Below, piece after piece: positions 39,257 through 47,130 of a stretch of 64,000 bases of DNA (position 1 is the stretch's first letter; the number at the start of each line of letters is the position of its first letter). The translations under genes were made by a program, and so were the position numbers. The notes under the pieces are model-generated. The model worked only from the letters and a program-made list of their open reading frames with translations, ran no database searches and was not told where the DNA came from. Origin of the DNA: an uncultured Coriobacteriaceae bacterium (GTDB taxonomy: Bacteria > Actinomycetota > Coriobacteriia > Coriobacteriales > Eggerthellaceae); the NCBI GenBank assembly GCA_949294735.1, contig CASFII010000006.1:62001-126000 (forward strand), read 5' to 3'.

Positions 39257-40411
39257 CTAGGAATTCATTTTTTCTTCGTTTGAATTTTCGTATTCTTTGC
39301 TAGTCTGAACCTCAGAGCTAGAAGCCTCTGGGTTCCCCACTTCCAGCACCTCAGCTTCTAATTCAATAGGTACATCAAGTTCTTCGTGAGCGCGTGGTGC
39401 ATTTTCGAGCATCCTCTTGAACGAACCTGCATCTTCGCCAGGAACCGACATCATCACATAAACATTTTGCCCAACGATTACTGGTTGAGCACGCTTGAAT
39501 CCCGAAACGCTATCAGTTACTAAACCTTCTTGACGTTTGGCACGTTCCTGATTGATGAAGTCTTGCATTTCTGAACGTACTTCTGCAATTTGCTGCGCCA
39601 CATTGGATTCCCACTGCTCATCATAGTAAGCCTTAAGATTTTTGTTGTAGCGCATTTGAATAACCTCGAGCACGATGCAAAAGACCATGGCGAAGTACAC
39701 AATGAGTTTTTCGAGGGGCATATGGAACAATTCAATACCAGTATGAACGCCAATACTGTCAATAACCAACAAGGCACCAATTGCAACAATGAAGGTTAAA
39801 GCGAGCATCTTCATTTCAGGATGCTTGTTAATGAAATCTGAAATAGTATCAATGAAAATCATCATCATGAATACAGCGAGCATAACCGCAATAATCATGA
39901 TAATAAGGTGTTCTGCCATTCCTACAGCAGTAATAACTGAGTCTATTGAAAACACGATATCCATAACCATGATGGTTCCAACCGCTTGAGGTAGACCAAG
40001 GGCATGTAATTTGGCGTGTTCCTCACTGGTTTGAGCTTTTACTTCTGTCAAACGAAGCATGTCAATAAGTTCAGAAATACCCTTGTAGATAAGGTAGGCA
40101 CCACCCAACAGTAACACGATGTCTCGAACCGAGAAGCCATGACTAAACGCACCTAGGTTCACTTCGAAGATTGGATTTGTCATATGAACCAAATAGGACG
40201 CAAAACACAAAAAGACAATGCGCATAATTAAGGCACCAGCTAGACCTAGTTTGCGACCTATGTGTTGCTTTTCTTCAGGCAGCCTGTTAGTAGTAATGGA
40301 AATAAATACGAGATTATCAATACCTAATACAATCTCTAAGAAGATAAGCGTGATGAGGCTTACCCACGCTTCAGGCGTCGTAATAATAGACAGATCAAAA
40401 ATATCCACCAT
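39257..40411 (-). CDS. TerC-family membrane protein, likely Mn2+ exporter
   Basis: A 384-residue integral membrane protein with about eight helices. The TerC motifs LEIVLGIDNLVFIS (about 25-38) and DIVFSIDSVITAVGM (about 151-165) supply conserved membrane Asp residues. The C-terminal part (from about 250) is cytoplasmic, with charged KLKAYYDEQWESNVAQ, an unusual tail rich in Glu/Val/Pro/Ser and the ending NEEKMNS. TerC relatives (Alx, MeeY, YkoY) export manganese or load metal onto secreted enzymes. ATG at 40411 follows AAAGGAG. A yybP-ykoY riboswitch lies just upstream, which supports Mn2+ responsiveness. The usual length is 220-330, so the tail is extra. Confidence 0.93.
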   Translation of the reverse strand: MVDIFDLSIITTPEAWVSLITLIFLEIVLGIDNLVFISITTNRLPEEKQHIGRKLGLAGALIMRIVFLCFASYLVHMTNPIFEVNLGAFSHGFSVRDIVLLLGGAYLIYKGISELIDMLRLTEVKAQTSEEHAKLHALGLPQAVGTIMVMDIVFSIDSVITAVGMAEHLIIMIIAVMLAVFMMMIFIDTISDFINKHPEMKMLALTFIVAIGALLVIDSIGVHTGIELFHMPLEKLIVYFAMVFCIVLEVIQMRYNKNLKAYYDEQWESNVAQQIAEVRSEMQDFINQERAKRQEGLVTDSVSGFKRAQPVIVGQNVYVMMSVPGEDAGSFKRMLENAPRAHEELDVPIELEAEVLEVGNPEASSSEVQTSKEYENSNEEKMNS

Positions 40412-40456
40412 TACTCCTTTAGTTCTGTTTGGTGTACCTACGTCTTTTCTGCGCCA

Positions 40457-40499
40457 TAAAAAAACTCACGGCGCAAGGTTTAAACCCTACGCCGTGAGT
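40457..40499 (-). terminator. Riboswitch-linked terminator upstream of terC
   Basis: Leftward, ACTCACGGCG (complement of 40490-40499) pairs with CGCCGTGAGT (complement of 40464-40473), followed by seven Ts. The loop holds GGTTTAAACC. Its 5' strand contains the CTCACGG also needed to close P1 of the riboswitch, so the two folds exclude one another. It lies 46 bases before terC. Confidence 0.9.
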
Positions 40500-40587
40500 C
40501 TTGCTACTTAAGGTATTCCAGATGCGCTTGTGCGCACCACGATGTTGAAAGTACCACGCTATATGCGCCAGCTACTCCCCCACGGGC
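40491..40587 (-). promoter_or_regulatory. yybP-ykoY (manganese-sensing) riboswitch of terC
   Basis: Read on the minus strand, the element starts with CCCGTGGGGGAGTAGC and ends with AGCAAGACTCACGG, with TTTCAACAT in the middle. The GGGGAGUAGC, UCAACA and AGCAAGAC segments are the hallmarks of yybP-ykoY aptamers, and CCGTG/CACGG close P1. It precedes a terC gene, the most common target of this riboswitch. Mn2+ binding would stabilise P1, block the terminator at 40457-40499 and switch terC on. The identity rests on conserved blocks seen by eye. Confidence 0.85.
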
Positions 40588-40626
40588 AATGTGCATGCTA
40601 ACAAATTCGAGAACTTGCGGCAATGC

Positions 40627-40632
40627 TATAAT
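40627..40632 (+). promoter_or_regulatory. Probable -10 element of the 40706 gene, next to the riboswitch promoter
   Basis: A consensus TATAAT lies 73 bases before the ATG at 40706. No strong -35 occurs at 17 bp. The complementary strand of this site, TATAGC/ATTATA, could provide the -10 for the leftward terC riboswitch transcript, making a compact divergent promoter. Confidence 0.4.
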
Positions 40633-40654
40633 GGCTGATGCATAAAAAGTGCAT

Positions 40655-40681
40655 CTCTGAGGCTTTTTGACAGCTTCAGAG
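40655..40681 (+). other. Leader hairpin upstream of the 40706 gene
   Basis: CTCTGAGGC (40655-40663) pairs with GCTTCAGAG (40673-40681), allowing one G-U, around TTTTTGACA. It ends about 24 bases before the start codon. GATGCA and TGCATC just before it can form another small stem. Function unknown. Confidence 0.4.
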
Positions 40682-40705
40682 TTCTGAGTAGAGAAACGAG
40701 GATAT

Positions 40706-41542
40706 ATGCCTAAGGGAAGGCCACAGACAAAGTCAGGTAACCTAGACAAGGTTCAAAGCTTTCTCCCCGATATAAAGCCAGCTGAGTACACCAAAACCGA
40801 TGGTAATGTTCGCTACCTGGATGGCGAAGAGCTCGCGCGCCCCTTTGATTTTCCGAATACATCGCGAAAAGCTCTTTTGATCTTTTTGGTGGTGGCTGCC
40901 CTCATTGGTGCCTTCTTCGTATTTCAAGTCTTCGACAAAGTGTTCGGAGAACCTGCACGCGCTCAGGCAGATGCAGAGGCTAACCTCGCCCGTGAAGTTT
41001 CATACGACTGGCCAACCTTAAGTGCGCTCATGGCGCTCGATGATGTCACCATACTTGATGATTTCGAAAACAGTGGGTTTACCATGTATGACCGCACCGA
41101 CGAGGCCGAACACGCTGCTGGTGGCTTCGACGTCATAAAGCTTCCCGGTGACGTAAGCCTAGCTGATGCGGGCGCTATGTACCTTGAAGGAGTTAATAAC
41201 CTTTCTGCTGCCAATGCCGCTAAACTCTTAAAGGGTTCTTGGACATTGACCGTTAACCGTAACGACTACGTTGACATGAACCTAAAGTATGCTGATTTTG
41301 ATTCTGGGAGCGTTGAGGCAGCTATTCAAACAGCCCTCAATGAACAGGGCTTAGCAAACAGTATCTTAGATGATAGCGGGGTCGACGATGCAGGTAACAC
41401 ATTCCAAAGCGGTGCAGTAGAAACAGAAGACGGCACCTACAACTGGCGCATATCAGCTATTTCACTCAGTTCGGTCTACGATATCGATGGTCTTCCCGAC
41501 ACGGCAGTCTATATCGGCATTCGTATGACAGAACAGGCTTAG
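40706..41542 (+). CDS. Single-pass membrane protein of unknown function, probably lineage-specific
   Basis: I do not recognise this 278-residue protein. It has a basic N-terminus (PKGRPQTKSGNLDKVQSFL), one membrane helix (about 55-73, ALLIFLVVAALIGAFFVFQVF) and an acidic extracytoplasmic domain rich in Asp/Ala with AREVSYDWPTLSALMALDD near its start. No signal for lipidation or catalysis was seen. The ATG lies 7 bases after GAAACGAGG. It is followed by tRNA-Cys on the other strand with a shared terminator. Its divergent neighbour is the Mn2+ riboswitch and terC. Confidence 0.75.
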   Translation: MPKGRPQTKSGNLDKVQSFLPDIKPAEYTKTDGNVRYLDGEELARPFDFPNTSRKALLIFLVVAALIGAFFVFQVFDKVFGEPARAQADAEANLAREVSYDWPTLSALMALDDVTILDDFENSGFTMYDRTDEAEHAAGGFDVIKLPGDVSLADAGAMYLEGVNNLSAANAAKLLKGSWTLTVNRNDYVDMNLKYADFDSGSVEAAIQTALNEQGLANSILDDSGVDDAGNTFQSGAVETEDGTYNWRISAISLSSVYDIDGLPDTAVYIGIRMTEQA

Positions 41543-41560
41543 CAACAACCCCCTTGCAAA

Positions 41561-41592
41561 GCAAAAGCCCCGTGGAATCCACGGGGCTTTAA
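41561..41592. terminator. Bidirectional terminator between the 40706 gene and tRNA-Cys
   Basis: AAAGCCCCGTGG and CCACGGGGCTTT flank AAT, followed by AATTTTT rightward and preceded by an A-rich stretch leftward. It serves the gene ending at 41542 and probably the tRNA transcript coming from the right. Confidence 0.85.
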
Positions 41593-41598
41593 TTTTTG

Positions 41599-41672
41599 TG
41601 GAGGCGACGCCCGGATTCGAACCGGGGGTAAAGGCTTTGCAGGCCTCTGCCTTACCACTTGGCCACGTCGCC
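41599..41672 (-). tRNA. tRNA-Cys (GCA)
   Basis: The minus strand folds as a full cloverleaf: acceptor GGCGACG/CGTCGCC, D arm, anticodon loop with GCA (CTGCAAA), and T arm CCGGTTCGAATCCGG with discriminator T and encoded CCA. It follows tRNA-Gly on the same strand with a terminator between them. Confidence 0.93.
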
Positions 41673-41681
41673 ATTCGTCTG

Positions 41682-41720
41682 AAAAAAAGACCGGTCAAGG
41701 TATGTACTATGACCGGTCTT
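41682..41720 (-). terminator. Terminator between tRNA-Gly and tRNA-Cys
   Basis: Leftward, AGACCGGTC (complement of 41711-41719) pairs with GACCGGTCT (complement of 41688-41696), followed by seven Ts. It leaves only 10 bases before the 5' end of tRNA-Cys, so tRNA-Cys must be reached by read-through or by a promoter overlapping the hairpin. Confidence 0.8.
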
Positions 41721-41729
41721 AGCTGACGA

Positions 41730-41805
41730 TGGAGCGGACAACGGGGCTCGAACCCGCGACCCCAACCTTGGCAAGGTTGTGCTCTACCAACTGAGCCATG
41801 TCCGC
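41730..41805 (-). tRNA. tRNA-Gly (GCC)
   Basis: The minus strand gives acceptor GCGGACA/TGTCCGC, D arm GCTCAGTTGGTAGAGC, anticodon loop with GCC (TTGCCAA), T arm with GGTTCGAGCC and encoded CCA. A promoter lies directly upstream (41818-41846). Confidence 0.93.
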
Positions 41806-41817
41806 GTGCGAGAGAGA

Positions 41818-41846
41818 ATATTACCTGAACCTTATACCTCATGCAA
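41818..41846 (-). promoter_or_regulatory. Promoter of tRNA-Gly/tRNA-Cys
   Basis: Leftward -35 TTGCAT (41841-41846) and -10 TAATAT (41818-41823) are 17 bp apart, 12 bases before the tRNA-Gly 5' end. Confidence 0.7.
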
Positions 41847-41970
41847 GCACTTTTTTAAGATTTTTCTGCCTTTTCAAATTTCACTCCCTTAAGGAGAGAA
41901 ATTAGAATGGTTCTCACCCAGAGAAAACTAGGTACAAGAAGTTCTCCACCCACCCCGATAGAAAAAAGTT

Positions 41971-41998
41971 TTGACAGCCTGTAATTATCTGTTAGACT
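41971..41998 (+). promoter_or_regulatory. Promoter of tRNA-Val
   Basis: TTGACA at 41971-41976 and TAGACT at 41993-41998 are separated by 16 bp, about 35 bases before the tRNA 5' end. Confidence 0.7.
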
Positions 41999-42033
41999 AT
42001 CACACTGCTGACCCGCAAGGGTACGGTTATTTT

Positions 42034-42108
<75 letters not shown>

Positions 42109-42116
42109 TCAACACT

Positions 42117-42147
42117 ACGCCGGTTCATATGAACCGGCGTTTTTTTA
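42117..42147 (+). terminator. Terminator of tRNA-Val
   Basis: ACGCCGGTTC (42117-42126) and GAACCGGCGT (42131-42140) form a ten-pair stem with loop ATAT, followed by a run of Ts. It lies 8 bases after the tRNA. Confidence 0.9.
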
Positions 42148-42150
42148 CTA

Positions 42151-42843
42151 CTAAAGATGTAAAAGAAGGTCAGTTAACGTTGAAATTTGCGTATAACTTT
42201 TCACGCGTTGGTTTGACCTTCTGTCAATAATATAAGGGGTTATCCCGGCAGCCCTTGCACCTACCCCATCAGTTTCAGGTAGATCACCCACATAAAGCAC
42301 TTCTTCAGGCTTGAGCGAAAGGTTGTGTAGCGCATAGCGAAAGATTTCAGGCTGTGGTTTATGAAATCCAATTTCTGCAGAAGCAAAGACTTCGTCTAAA
42401 TATACCGCGATCCCCAGCTCCTCAAGCAAGGACCTAAGATTAACATCCCAGTTAGAAATTACTGAAAGCCTTATATCCCTCTTTTGTAGCTCTCTAAACA
42501 AAGGAATGACATCAGAATATACTTCCCAGTGATCCGCTCTGGTATAGGCGCTATGCACTGCTTGAGCAAGCTCAGACAAGCGTTCAGTAATTCCCAGTTG
42601 CTTACCCATAAACTCATACATTGAATGCCAAGCAGCAACAACGGTTTCATGGTCGCACCAAAGACAAGGGTGGGTCTTACAAAGAACATCGAAATGATTA
42701 TCAGCTAAAGGCATAATGCGACGCACGGTCTCAAGCTGCAAAGAAATATCGAAGGTCTGTGCAGTAGAAACGAAGGTTTCTGGAACAGAAGGGCGAGGAT
42801 GAATAAGCGTACCGCCAACATCGAATAGCGCGGCTTTTATCAT
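42151..42843 (-). CDS. HAD-superfamily hydrolase (subfamily IA), second Asp of motif I replaced
   Basis: A 230-residue HAD protein with cap domain. Motif I is FDVGGTLIH: nucleophile Asp8 is present, but the second Asp (usually DxD) is Gly10, as in some HAD-IA proteins with uncertain phosphatase activity. Motif II (SVISNWDVNLR), Lys of motif III (EIGFHKPQPEIF) and motif IV (VGDLPETDGVGA) are present. The ATG at 42843 follows GGAGGGG. Substrate unknown. It lies alone between tRNA-Val and tRNA-Leu. Confidence 0.88.
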   Translation of the reverse strand: MIKAALFDVGGTLIHPRPSVPETFVSTAQTFDISLQLETVRRIMPLADNHFDVLCKTHPCLWCDHETVVAAWHSMYEFMGKQLGITERLSELAQAVHSAYTRADHWEVYSDVIPLFRELQKRDIRLSVISNWDVNLRSLLEELGIAVYLDEVFASAEIGFHKPQPEIFRYALHNLSLKPEEVLYVGDLPETDGVGARAAGITPYIIDRRSNQRVKSYTQISTLTDLLLHL

Positions 42844-42907
42844 GAACTTCCCCTCCTCTTCCATAGCGAAGTTCGCTTACAAAGCTTTCGGTAAGCACCT
42901 CAACAAA

Positions 42908-42932
42908 AAAAGGTCGCCGAAGCGACCTTTGA
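42908..42932 (-). terminator. Terminator of tRNA-Leu
   Basis: AAAGGTCGC and GCGACCTTT enclose CGAA; leftward it is followed by a T-run. It lies just after the tRNA 3' end. Confidence 0.85.
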
Positions 42933-42938
42933 ATTACC

Positions 42939-43025
42939 TGGTGTCGGAGGCGGGATTTGAACCCGCATACCCGTTGCGGGCACTAGCACCTCAAGCTAGC
43001 GTGTCTGCCGTTCCACCACTCCGAC
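42939..43025 (-). tRNA. tRNA-Leu (GAG)
   Basis: The minus strand gives acceptor GTCGGAG/CTCCGAC, a class II cloverleaf with a long variable arm (TGCCCGCAACGGGTA), anticodon loop CTTGAGG (anticodon GAG), T arm CGGGTTCAAATCCCG and encoded ACCA. It follows secG on the same strand; TAGAAT about 25 bases upstream could be its own -10. Confidence 0.92.
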
Positions 43026-43090
43026 AAGCCAAAATGCAGCGCGTTGAATTCTATCAGAAGTTTTCTGCGCTGAAAAGAGAAATTTAAAGC

Positions 43091-43345
43091 TTACGCTCCA
43101 ATAGTTCCCTGAGGATAAATAATCATCAATACAACCAGCGAAACTAAGAATATAACCGCACAAATAATGGTGATGCGGTCAAGGTTCTTTTCTACAATAC
43201 TGGTGCCAGTGCGCTGTGAATAAACAGACGCAGCAATCATGTCTGCAATGCCGGTACCTTTACCAGAATGCAGAAGAATGAAAATAACCATACCGATGCC
43301 AGAAAGAATCAGTAAAGCAATAAATAAAATCAGCAAGGGGCTCAA
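43091..43345 (-). CDS. secG: Preprotein translocase subunit SecG
   Basis: SecG stabilises the SecYE channel. The product has two membrane helices around HSGKGTGIADM (the conserved cytoplasmic loop): about residues 2-25 and 58-80. The TTG at 43345 gives an 84-residue protein of usual length; the frame continues to an ATG at 43393, which would add 16 polar residues. Its ribosome site is weak (AAAGGA 12 bases before TTG), so the start is uncertain. Position after the glycolytic genes is a common Gram-positive and actinobacterial order. Confidence 0.85.
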   Translation of the reverse strand: MSPLLILFIALLILSGIGMVIFILLHSGKGTGIADMIAASVYSQRTGTSIVEKNLDRITIICAVIFLVSLVVLMIIYPQGTIGA

Positions 43346-43438
43346 AATCTCACGTTTCCTTTGCACATGCTGCAACACAAATGATGCAGTCAAAACTTTC
43401 CTTTACGCAAGTAGTTAAGTATACCGAACAGACACCTA

Positions 43439-45019
43439 TCAAGCAAGAAGGTTTTTACCAGTCATTTCACTTGGTGGGTTTATTCCAATACCGCTCAAAA
43501 GCGTCGGAGCAATATCGCACAGTGCTCCGTTTTCTCCACATAATGAGAGATTCTTTCCTGAATAATCTACCAGTATGAAAGGAACGGGTGCAGTAGTATG
43601 AGCCGTATGCGGACTACCGTCTTCGGCAATCATTTTGTCTGCATTCCCGTGATCTGCAGTAACAAGAGCAAATCCATGCTTTTCTTTAAGCGCTGATAGA
43701 ATTTCTGAAAGTCCTTTATCAACCGCCTCGACCGCAGATTGAGCAGCAGAAATGATTCCTGTGTGCCCTACCATATCGCAATTTGCAAAGTTTACGATAT
43801 AGACATCAGCTTCCTCGTTACGAATAGCCTTAGCCAGCGTGCTCGCAACACCTGGTTCACTCATTTCAGGTTGTAGGTCATACGTAGCAACTTTAGGACT
43901 TGGAATCAGTACACGTTCTTCGTTTTCTTTTGGTTCTTCTTTACCACCGTTTAAAAAGAATGTAACGTGCGCATACTTCTCTGTCTCGGCAATGTGATAC
44001 TGTTTCAGGACAGCTTGTGCTAACACATCAGCTAGCACGTTTTCAGGGAACTCCTTTGCAAAGGCAATAGGCGCCTTAATGTCTGGGTCATATTCAGTCA
44101 AACACACGAAATGAACCTTTGGGGCGTCTCCCCTGTCGAAGAACTCGAACTCTTCTTCAGTAAGTGCGCGCGTCATTTCTCGAGCGCGGTCAGGTCTGAA
44201 ATTAAAAAAGACTACTGAATCACCAGTCTTTATGCCACGATTATTTAAAGCAACAGGAATAACAAATTCGTCGGTTATTCCATTGTCGTATGAACTCTGC
44301 ATAACTTCGGACGGAGTCATCGTGGAATAAGGCTCGGCGTGCACAAGCGTTTGGTAACCCTGCGATACGCGCTCCCATCGTTTATCGCGATCCATTGAAT
44401 AGTATCTGCCAGCGATGCTTCCAATACGGACAGAACAACTAGGATCATTGGTTGCTGCTTCCATGGAAGCACATTCAGATTCCAGTTCTTTAATATAGTC
44501 AATACCACTGGTAGGGGGAACGTCACGTCCGTCCATAAAACAATGAACCAAAATATGTCGAACTCCTGCTTTAAGAGCGGACTTCATTAGCGCGTAAAGA
44601 TGAGAATTCATCGAATGAACGCCGCCGTCGGACATAAGCCCCATAAAATGAAGAACTGCTCCCGGTTGTGCCGCATTTTTAAAGGCATCCTGAAGAACCT
44701 GATTAGAATCTAAATCGCCGTGATTACAGGCGCGTGTAATGCGCGTCAATTCTTGATACACAACTCGTCCAGCACCTATATTCAAATGACCGACTTCCGA
44801 ATTGCCCATCTGGCCTTCTGGTAGACCAACGGCTTCGCCGCTAGCTTCTAACTGAACATGGGGACACGTTGCATAAAGAGTATCTAAGCAAGGCGTATCG
44901 GCAAGTGAAATTGCATTTCCTTCACCAGGATCAGAGAGCCCATAGCCATCCATTATGACGAGCAACGCAGGAAGAGTAAGGTTCTCTTTCTGAAGTTCGG
45001 TCTTGTTTTCTAACGACAT
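43439..45019 (-). CDS. gpmI: 2,3-bisphosphoglycerate-independent phosphoglycerate mutase
   Basis: GpmI interconverts 3- and 2-phosphoglycerate using two Mn2+ ions. The 526-residue protein has the alkaline-phosphatase-like metal sites (LPALLVIMDGYGLS, residues 15-28, and TADHGNADKM near 440), the catalytic Ser in MGNSEVGHLNIGAGR, and the phosphotransferase insert (HCFMDGRDVPPTSG). Manganese dependence links it to the terC riboswitch theme. It follows tpiA by 31 bases. Confidence 0.95.
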   Translation of the reverse strand: MSLENKTELQKENLTLPALLVIMDGYGLSDPGEGNAISLADTPCLDTLYATCPHVQLEASGEAVGLPEGQMGNSEVGHLNIGAGRVVYQELTRITRACNHGDLDSNQVLQDAFKNAAQPGAVLHFMGLMSDGGVHSMNSHLYALMKSALKAGVRHILVHCFMDGRDVPPTSGIDYIKELESECASMEAATNDPSCSVRIGSIAGRYYSMDRDKRWERVSQGYQTLVHAEPYSTMTPSEVMQSSYDNGITDEFVIPVALNNRGIKTGDSVVFFNFRPDRAREMTRALTEEEFEFFDRGDAPKVHFVCLTEYDPDIKAPIAFAKEFPENVLADVLAQAVLKQYHIAETEKYAHVTFFLNGGKEEPKENEERVLIPSPKVATYDLQPEMSEPGVASTLAKAIRNEEADVYIVNFANCDMVGHTGIISAAQSAVEAVDKGLSEILSALKEKHGFALVTADHGNADKMIAEDGSPHTAHTTAPVPFILVDYSGKNLSLCGENGALCDIAPTLLSGIGINPPSEMTGKNLLA

Positions 45020-45050
45020 TACCTATCACCAGTATCTATAGAAATGATTC

Positions 45051-45821
45051 CTACATACAAGCCTCAATCAGTGCCGTAAAGGAGGCAGCATTAAGACTAG
45101 CGCCTCCAACTAAGCCACCATCGATATTAGGCTGCTCAATAAGACCGGCTACGTTTCCTACATTCATGGAACCGCCGTACAGGATACGCATACCCTCTGC
45201 TGTATCTTCACCAAACATCTCGGCAAGCGTTGCACGAATAGCAGCACAAACCTCTTCAGCTTGTTCGGGAGTGGCAGTTCTGCCAGTGCCAATAGCCCAA
45301 ATAGGCTCATAGGCAACAACAGCTTCTTTGACTTCTTGTGCGCTGAGCCCCGCAAAAGCAGCGCGTACTTGAGCGCAAACGAATTCATCGGTGGTGCCCT
45401 CATCGCGAACGGACAACGATTCGCCTACGCACACAATGGGCTGAATACCTCCAGCAAGCAAAGCTTTAATCTTCTTGTTGACCTCTTCGTTCGTTTCACC
45501 AAACAAACCACGACGTTCTGAATGACCAACAATACAGAAGGTGCATCCACAGTCTTTAAGCATAGGAACGGATATTTCTCCCGTATAGGCACCTTTTTCT
45601 TCCCAGAACACATCTTGCGCGCCAACAAAGTAGTTTGTCTTATCGAATTCAAGAACTGTACGTACTGGTTTGATATCCACAAAAGGTGGGCACAAAACAA
45701 CGTCAACCTTGTCAGGCCAATCCTTTTCGTATTGATTAGAAATCTCTTGAGCAAGCACCACCGCTTCGGCAATGTTGTTGTTCATTTTCCAATTACCTGC
45801 CATTAATGGTTTACGGGACAT
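45051..45821 (-). CDS. tpiA: Triosephosphate isomerase
   Basis: TpiA interconverts dihydroxyacetone phosphate and glyceraldehyde 3-phosphate. The 256-residue protein has AGNWKMNNN (catalytic Lys), IVGHSERRGLFGET (catalytic His) and AYEPIWAIGTGRTATPEQ (catalytic Glu). The ATG at 45821 follows GAAAGGGGAG; the frame extends upstream but the fold begins here. It sits between pgk and gpmI. Confidence 0.96.
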   Translation of the reverse strand: MSRKPLMAGNWKMNNNIAEAVVLAQEISNQYEKDWPDKVDVVLCPPFVDIKPVRTVLEFDKTNYFVGAQDVFWEEKGAYTGEISVPMLKDCGCTFCIVGHSERRGLFGETNEEVNKKIKALLAGGIQPIVCVGESLSVRDEGTTDEFVCAQVRAAFAGLSAQEVKEAVVAYEPIWAIGTGRTATPEQAEEVCAAIRATLAEMFGEDTAEGMRILYGGSMNVGNVAGLIEQPNIDGGLVGGASLNAASFTALIEACM

Positions 45822-45889
45822 ATGCTCCCCTTTCGTTTGTACTTTTATGTGCTTTGACAAACTGGTTCATTCCTACGAAAATTGCTTAT

Positions 45890-47086
45890 TTACTTCCGTA
45901 GGGCTTCTACGCCAGGCAGTGCTTCGCCTTGTACCAATTCCATGGAAGCGCCACCACCCGTAGAAATAAACGTCATCTTATCCGCGAGGCCAAACTTATT
46001 GACAGCCGCTACACTATCGCCGCCTCCAATGACCGTATCAGCCTCTTCGTTAGCTGCTACCTCTTCAGCAACCACCTTGGTGCCTGCCTCGAAGGCTTTC
46101 ATTTCGAAGACGCCCATAGGACCGTTCCAGAACACAGTTTGCGCACCCTTGATTTCAGAGGCATACAAAGCAGCAGTTTCTGGACCTATGTCGAGACCCA
46201 TCTTGTCTTCAGGAATTTCATCAGCTGAAACAACCTTTGTTGCCGCATCTTCAGCAAACTTATCGGCGACTACCACATCAACCGGCAAAAGCAGCTTAAC
46301 GCCGCGCTCTTCTGCCTTCTTAATCATGTCTTTCGCAGGTTCCACCCACTCTTCTTCCTTTAGAGAAGTACCAACCTGCTTACCTTGAGCTAAAAGGAAG
46401 GTGAAACACATACCACCGCCAATAATGAGGCTGTCGCATTTGTCCATCAAAGCATCAATTACTTTGATTTTGTCACTCACCTTAGACCCACCCAAAATAG
46501 CTACGAAAGGACGGCGTGGGTTTTCAAGCATATCGGTGAGGGTTTTAACCTCATTTGCAAGCAAATACCCCGCATAAGCTGGAAGAAGCGAAGCGATGCC
46601 TGCCGTTGAAGCATGGGCGCGATGTGCTGTACCGAATGCATCATTAACATACACCTCTGCCAGTTCAGCGAGTTCTTTACAAAACTCAGGATCGTTCTTC
46701 TTTTCACGCTTATCGAAGCGAAGATTTTCAAGAAGCAGAATCTCTCCTGGTTGCAAGGCATCAGCTAAGTTATGAGCGCTTTCACCAACGGTATCATGAG
46801 CAAAATGCACTTTGGTTCCACGATATGCAAGAAGTTCTTCGAGGCGCTTTGCAACAGGAGCAAGCGAATAAGCTTCTTCGTATCCCGTTCCCGAGGGACG
46901 TCCCAGGTGACTCATAAGAATTAAACGAGCACCTTGGTCAAGCAAGTATTGAATACTGGGAAGAGCAGCCGCTAAACGAGTATCGTCAGTAACCTTACCT
47001 TCTTTAATGGGCGCATTAAAGTCAACGCGCATAATGACACGCTTGCCGTGAGCATCAAGTTCATCGATGGTTTTAATATCTGCCAT
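45890..47086 (-). CDS. pgk: Phosphoglycerate kinase
   Basis: The ATP-producing kinase of lower glycolysis, 398 residues. RVDFNAPIKEGKVTDDTRL, LMSHLGRPSGTGYEE and the C-terminal FISTGGGASMELVQG are signature regions; the nucleotide loop FWNGPMGVFE is intact. It is 172 bases after gap, with a large folded element in between, and 68 bases before tpiA. Confidence 0.96.
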   Translation of the reverse strand: MADIKTIDELDAHGKRVIMRVDFNAPIKEGKVTDDTRLAAALPSIQYLLDQGARLILMSHLGRPSGTGYEEAYSLAPVAKRLEELLAYRGTKVHFAHDTVGESAHNLADALQPGEILLLENLRFDKREKKNDPEFCKELAELAEVYVNDAFGTAHRAHASTAGIASLLPAYAGYLLANEVKTLTDMLENPRRPFVAILGGSKVSDKIKVIDALMDKCDSLIIGGGMCFTFLLAQGKQVGTSLKEEEWVEPAKDMIKKAEERGVKLLLPVDVVVADKFAEDAATKVVSADEIPEDKMGLDIGPETAALYASEIKGAQTVFWNGPMGVFEMKAFEAGTKVVAEEVAANEEADTVIGGGDSVAAVNKFGLADKMTFISTGGGASMELVQGEALPGVEALRK

Positions 47087-47130
47087 TGCGTTCCGTCCTA
47101 ATCAGAAACAAGATACCTTACTCAACAACA

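Noticed and set aside
40500-40620. Signal recognition particle RNA or other housekeeping RNA on the minus strand
   Set aside because: The SRP GGAAGG...AGCAGCC signature is absent, while the riboswitch blocks are present.
40504-40749. A leftward 81-codon frame before the terminator upstream of terC
   Set aside because: The same bases fold as a yybP-ykoY riboswitch with terminator, which explains the structure better. The only later ATG (40596) has no ribosome site.
41907-41984. A 25-codon ORF between the tRNA genes with AAGGAG about 10 bases before an ATG
   Set aside because: It overlaps the -35 element of tRNA-Val, has no hydrophobic or other features and no supporting context.
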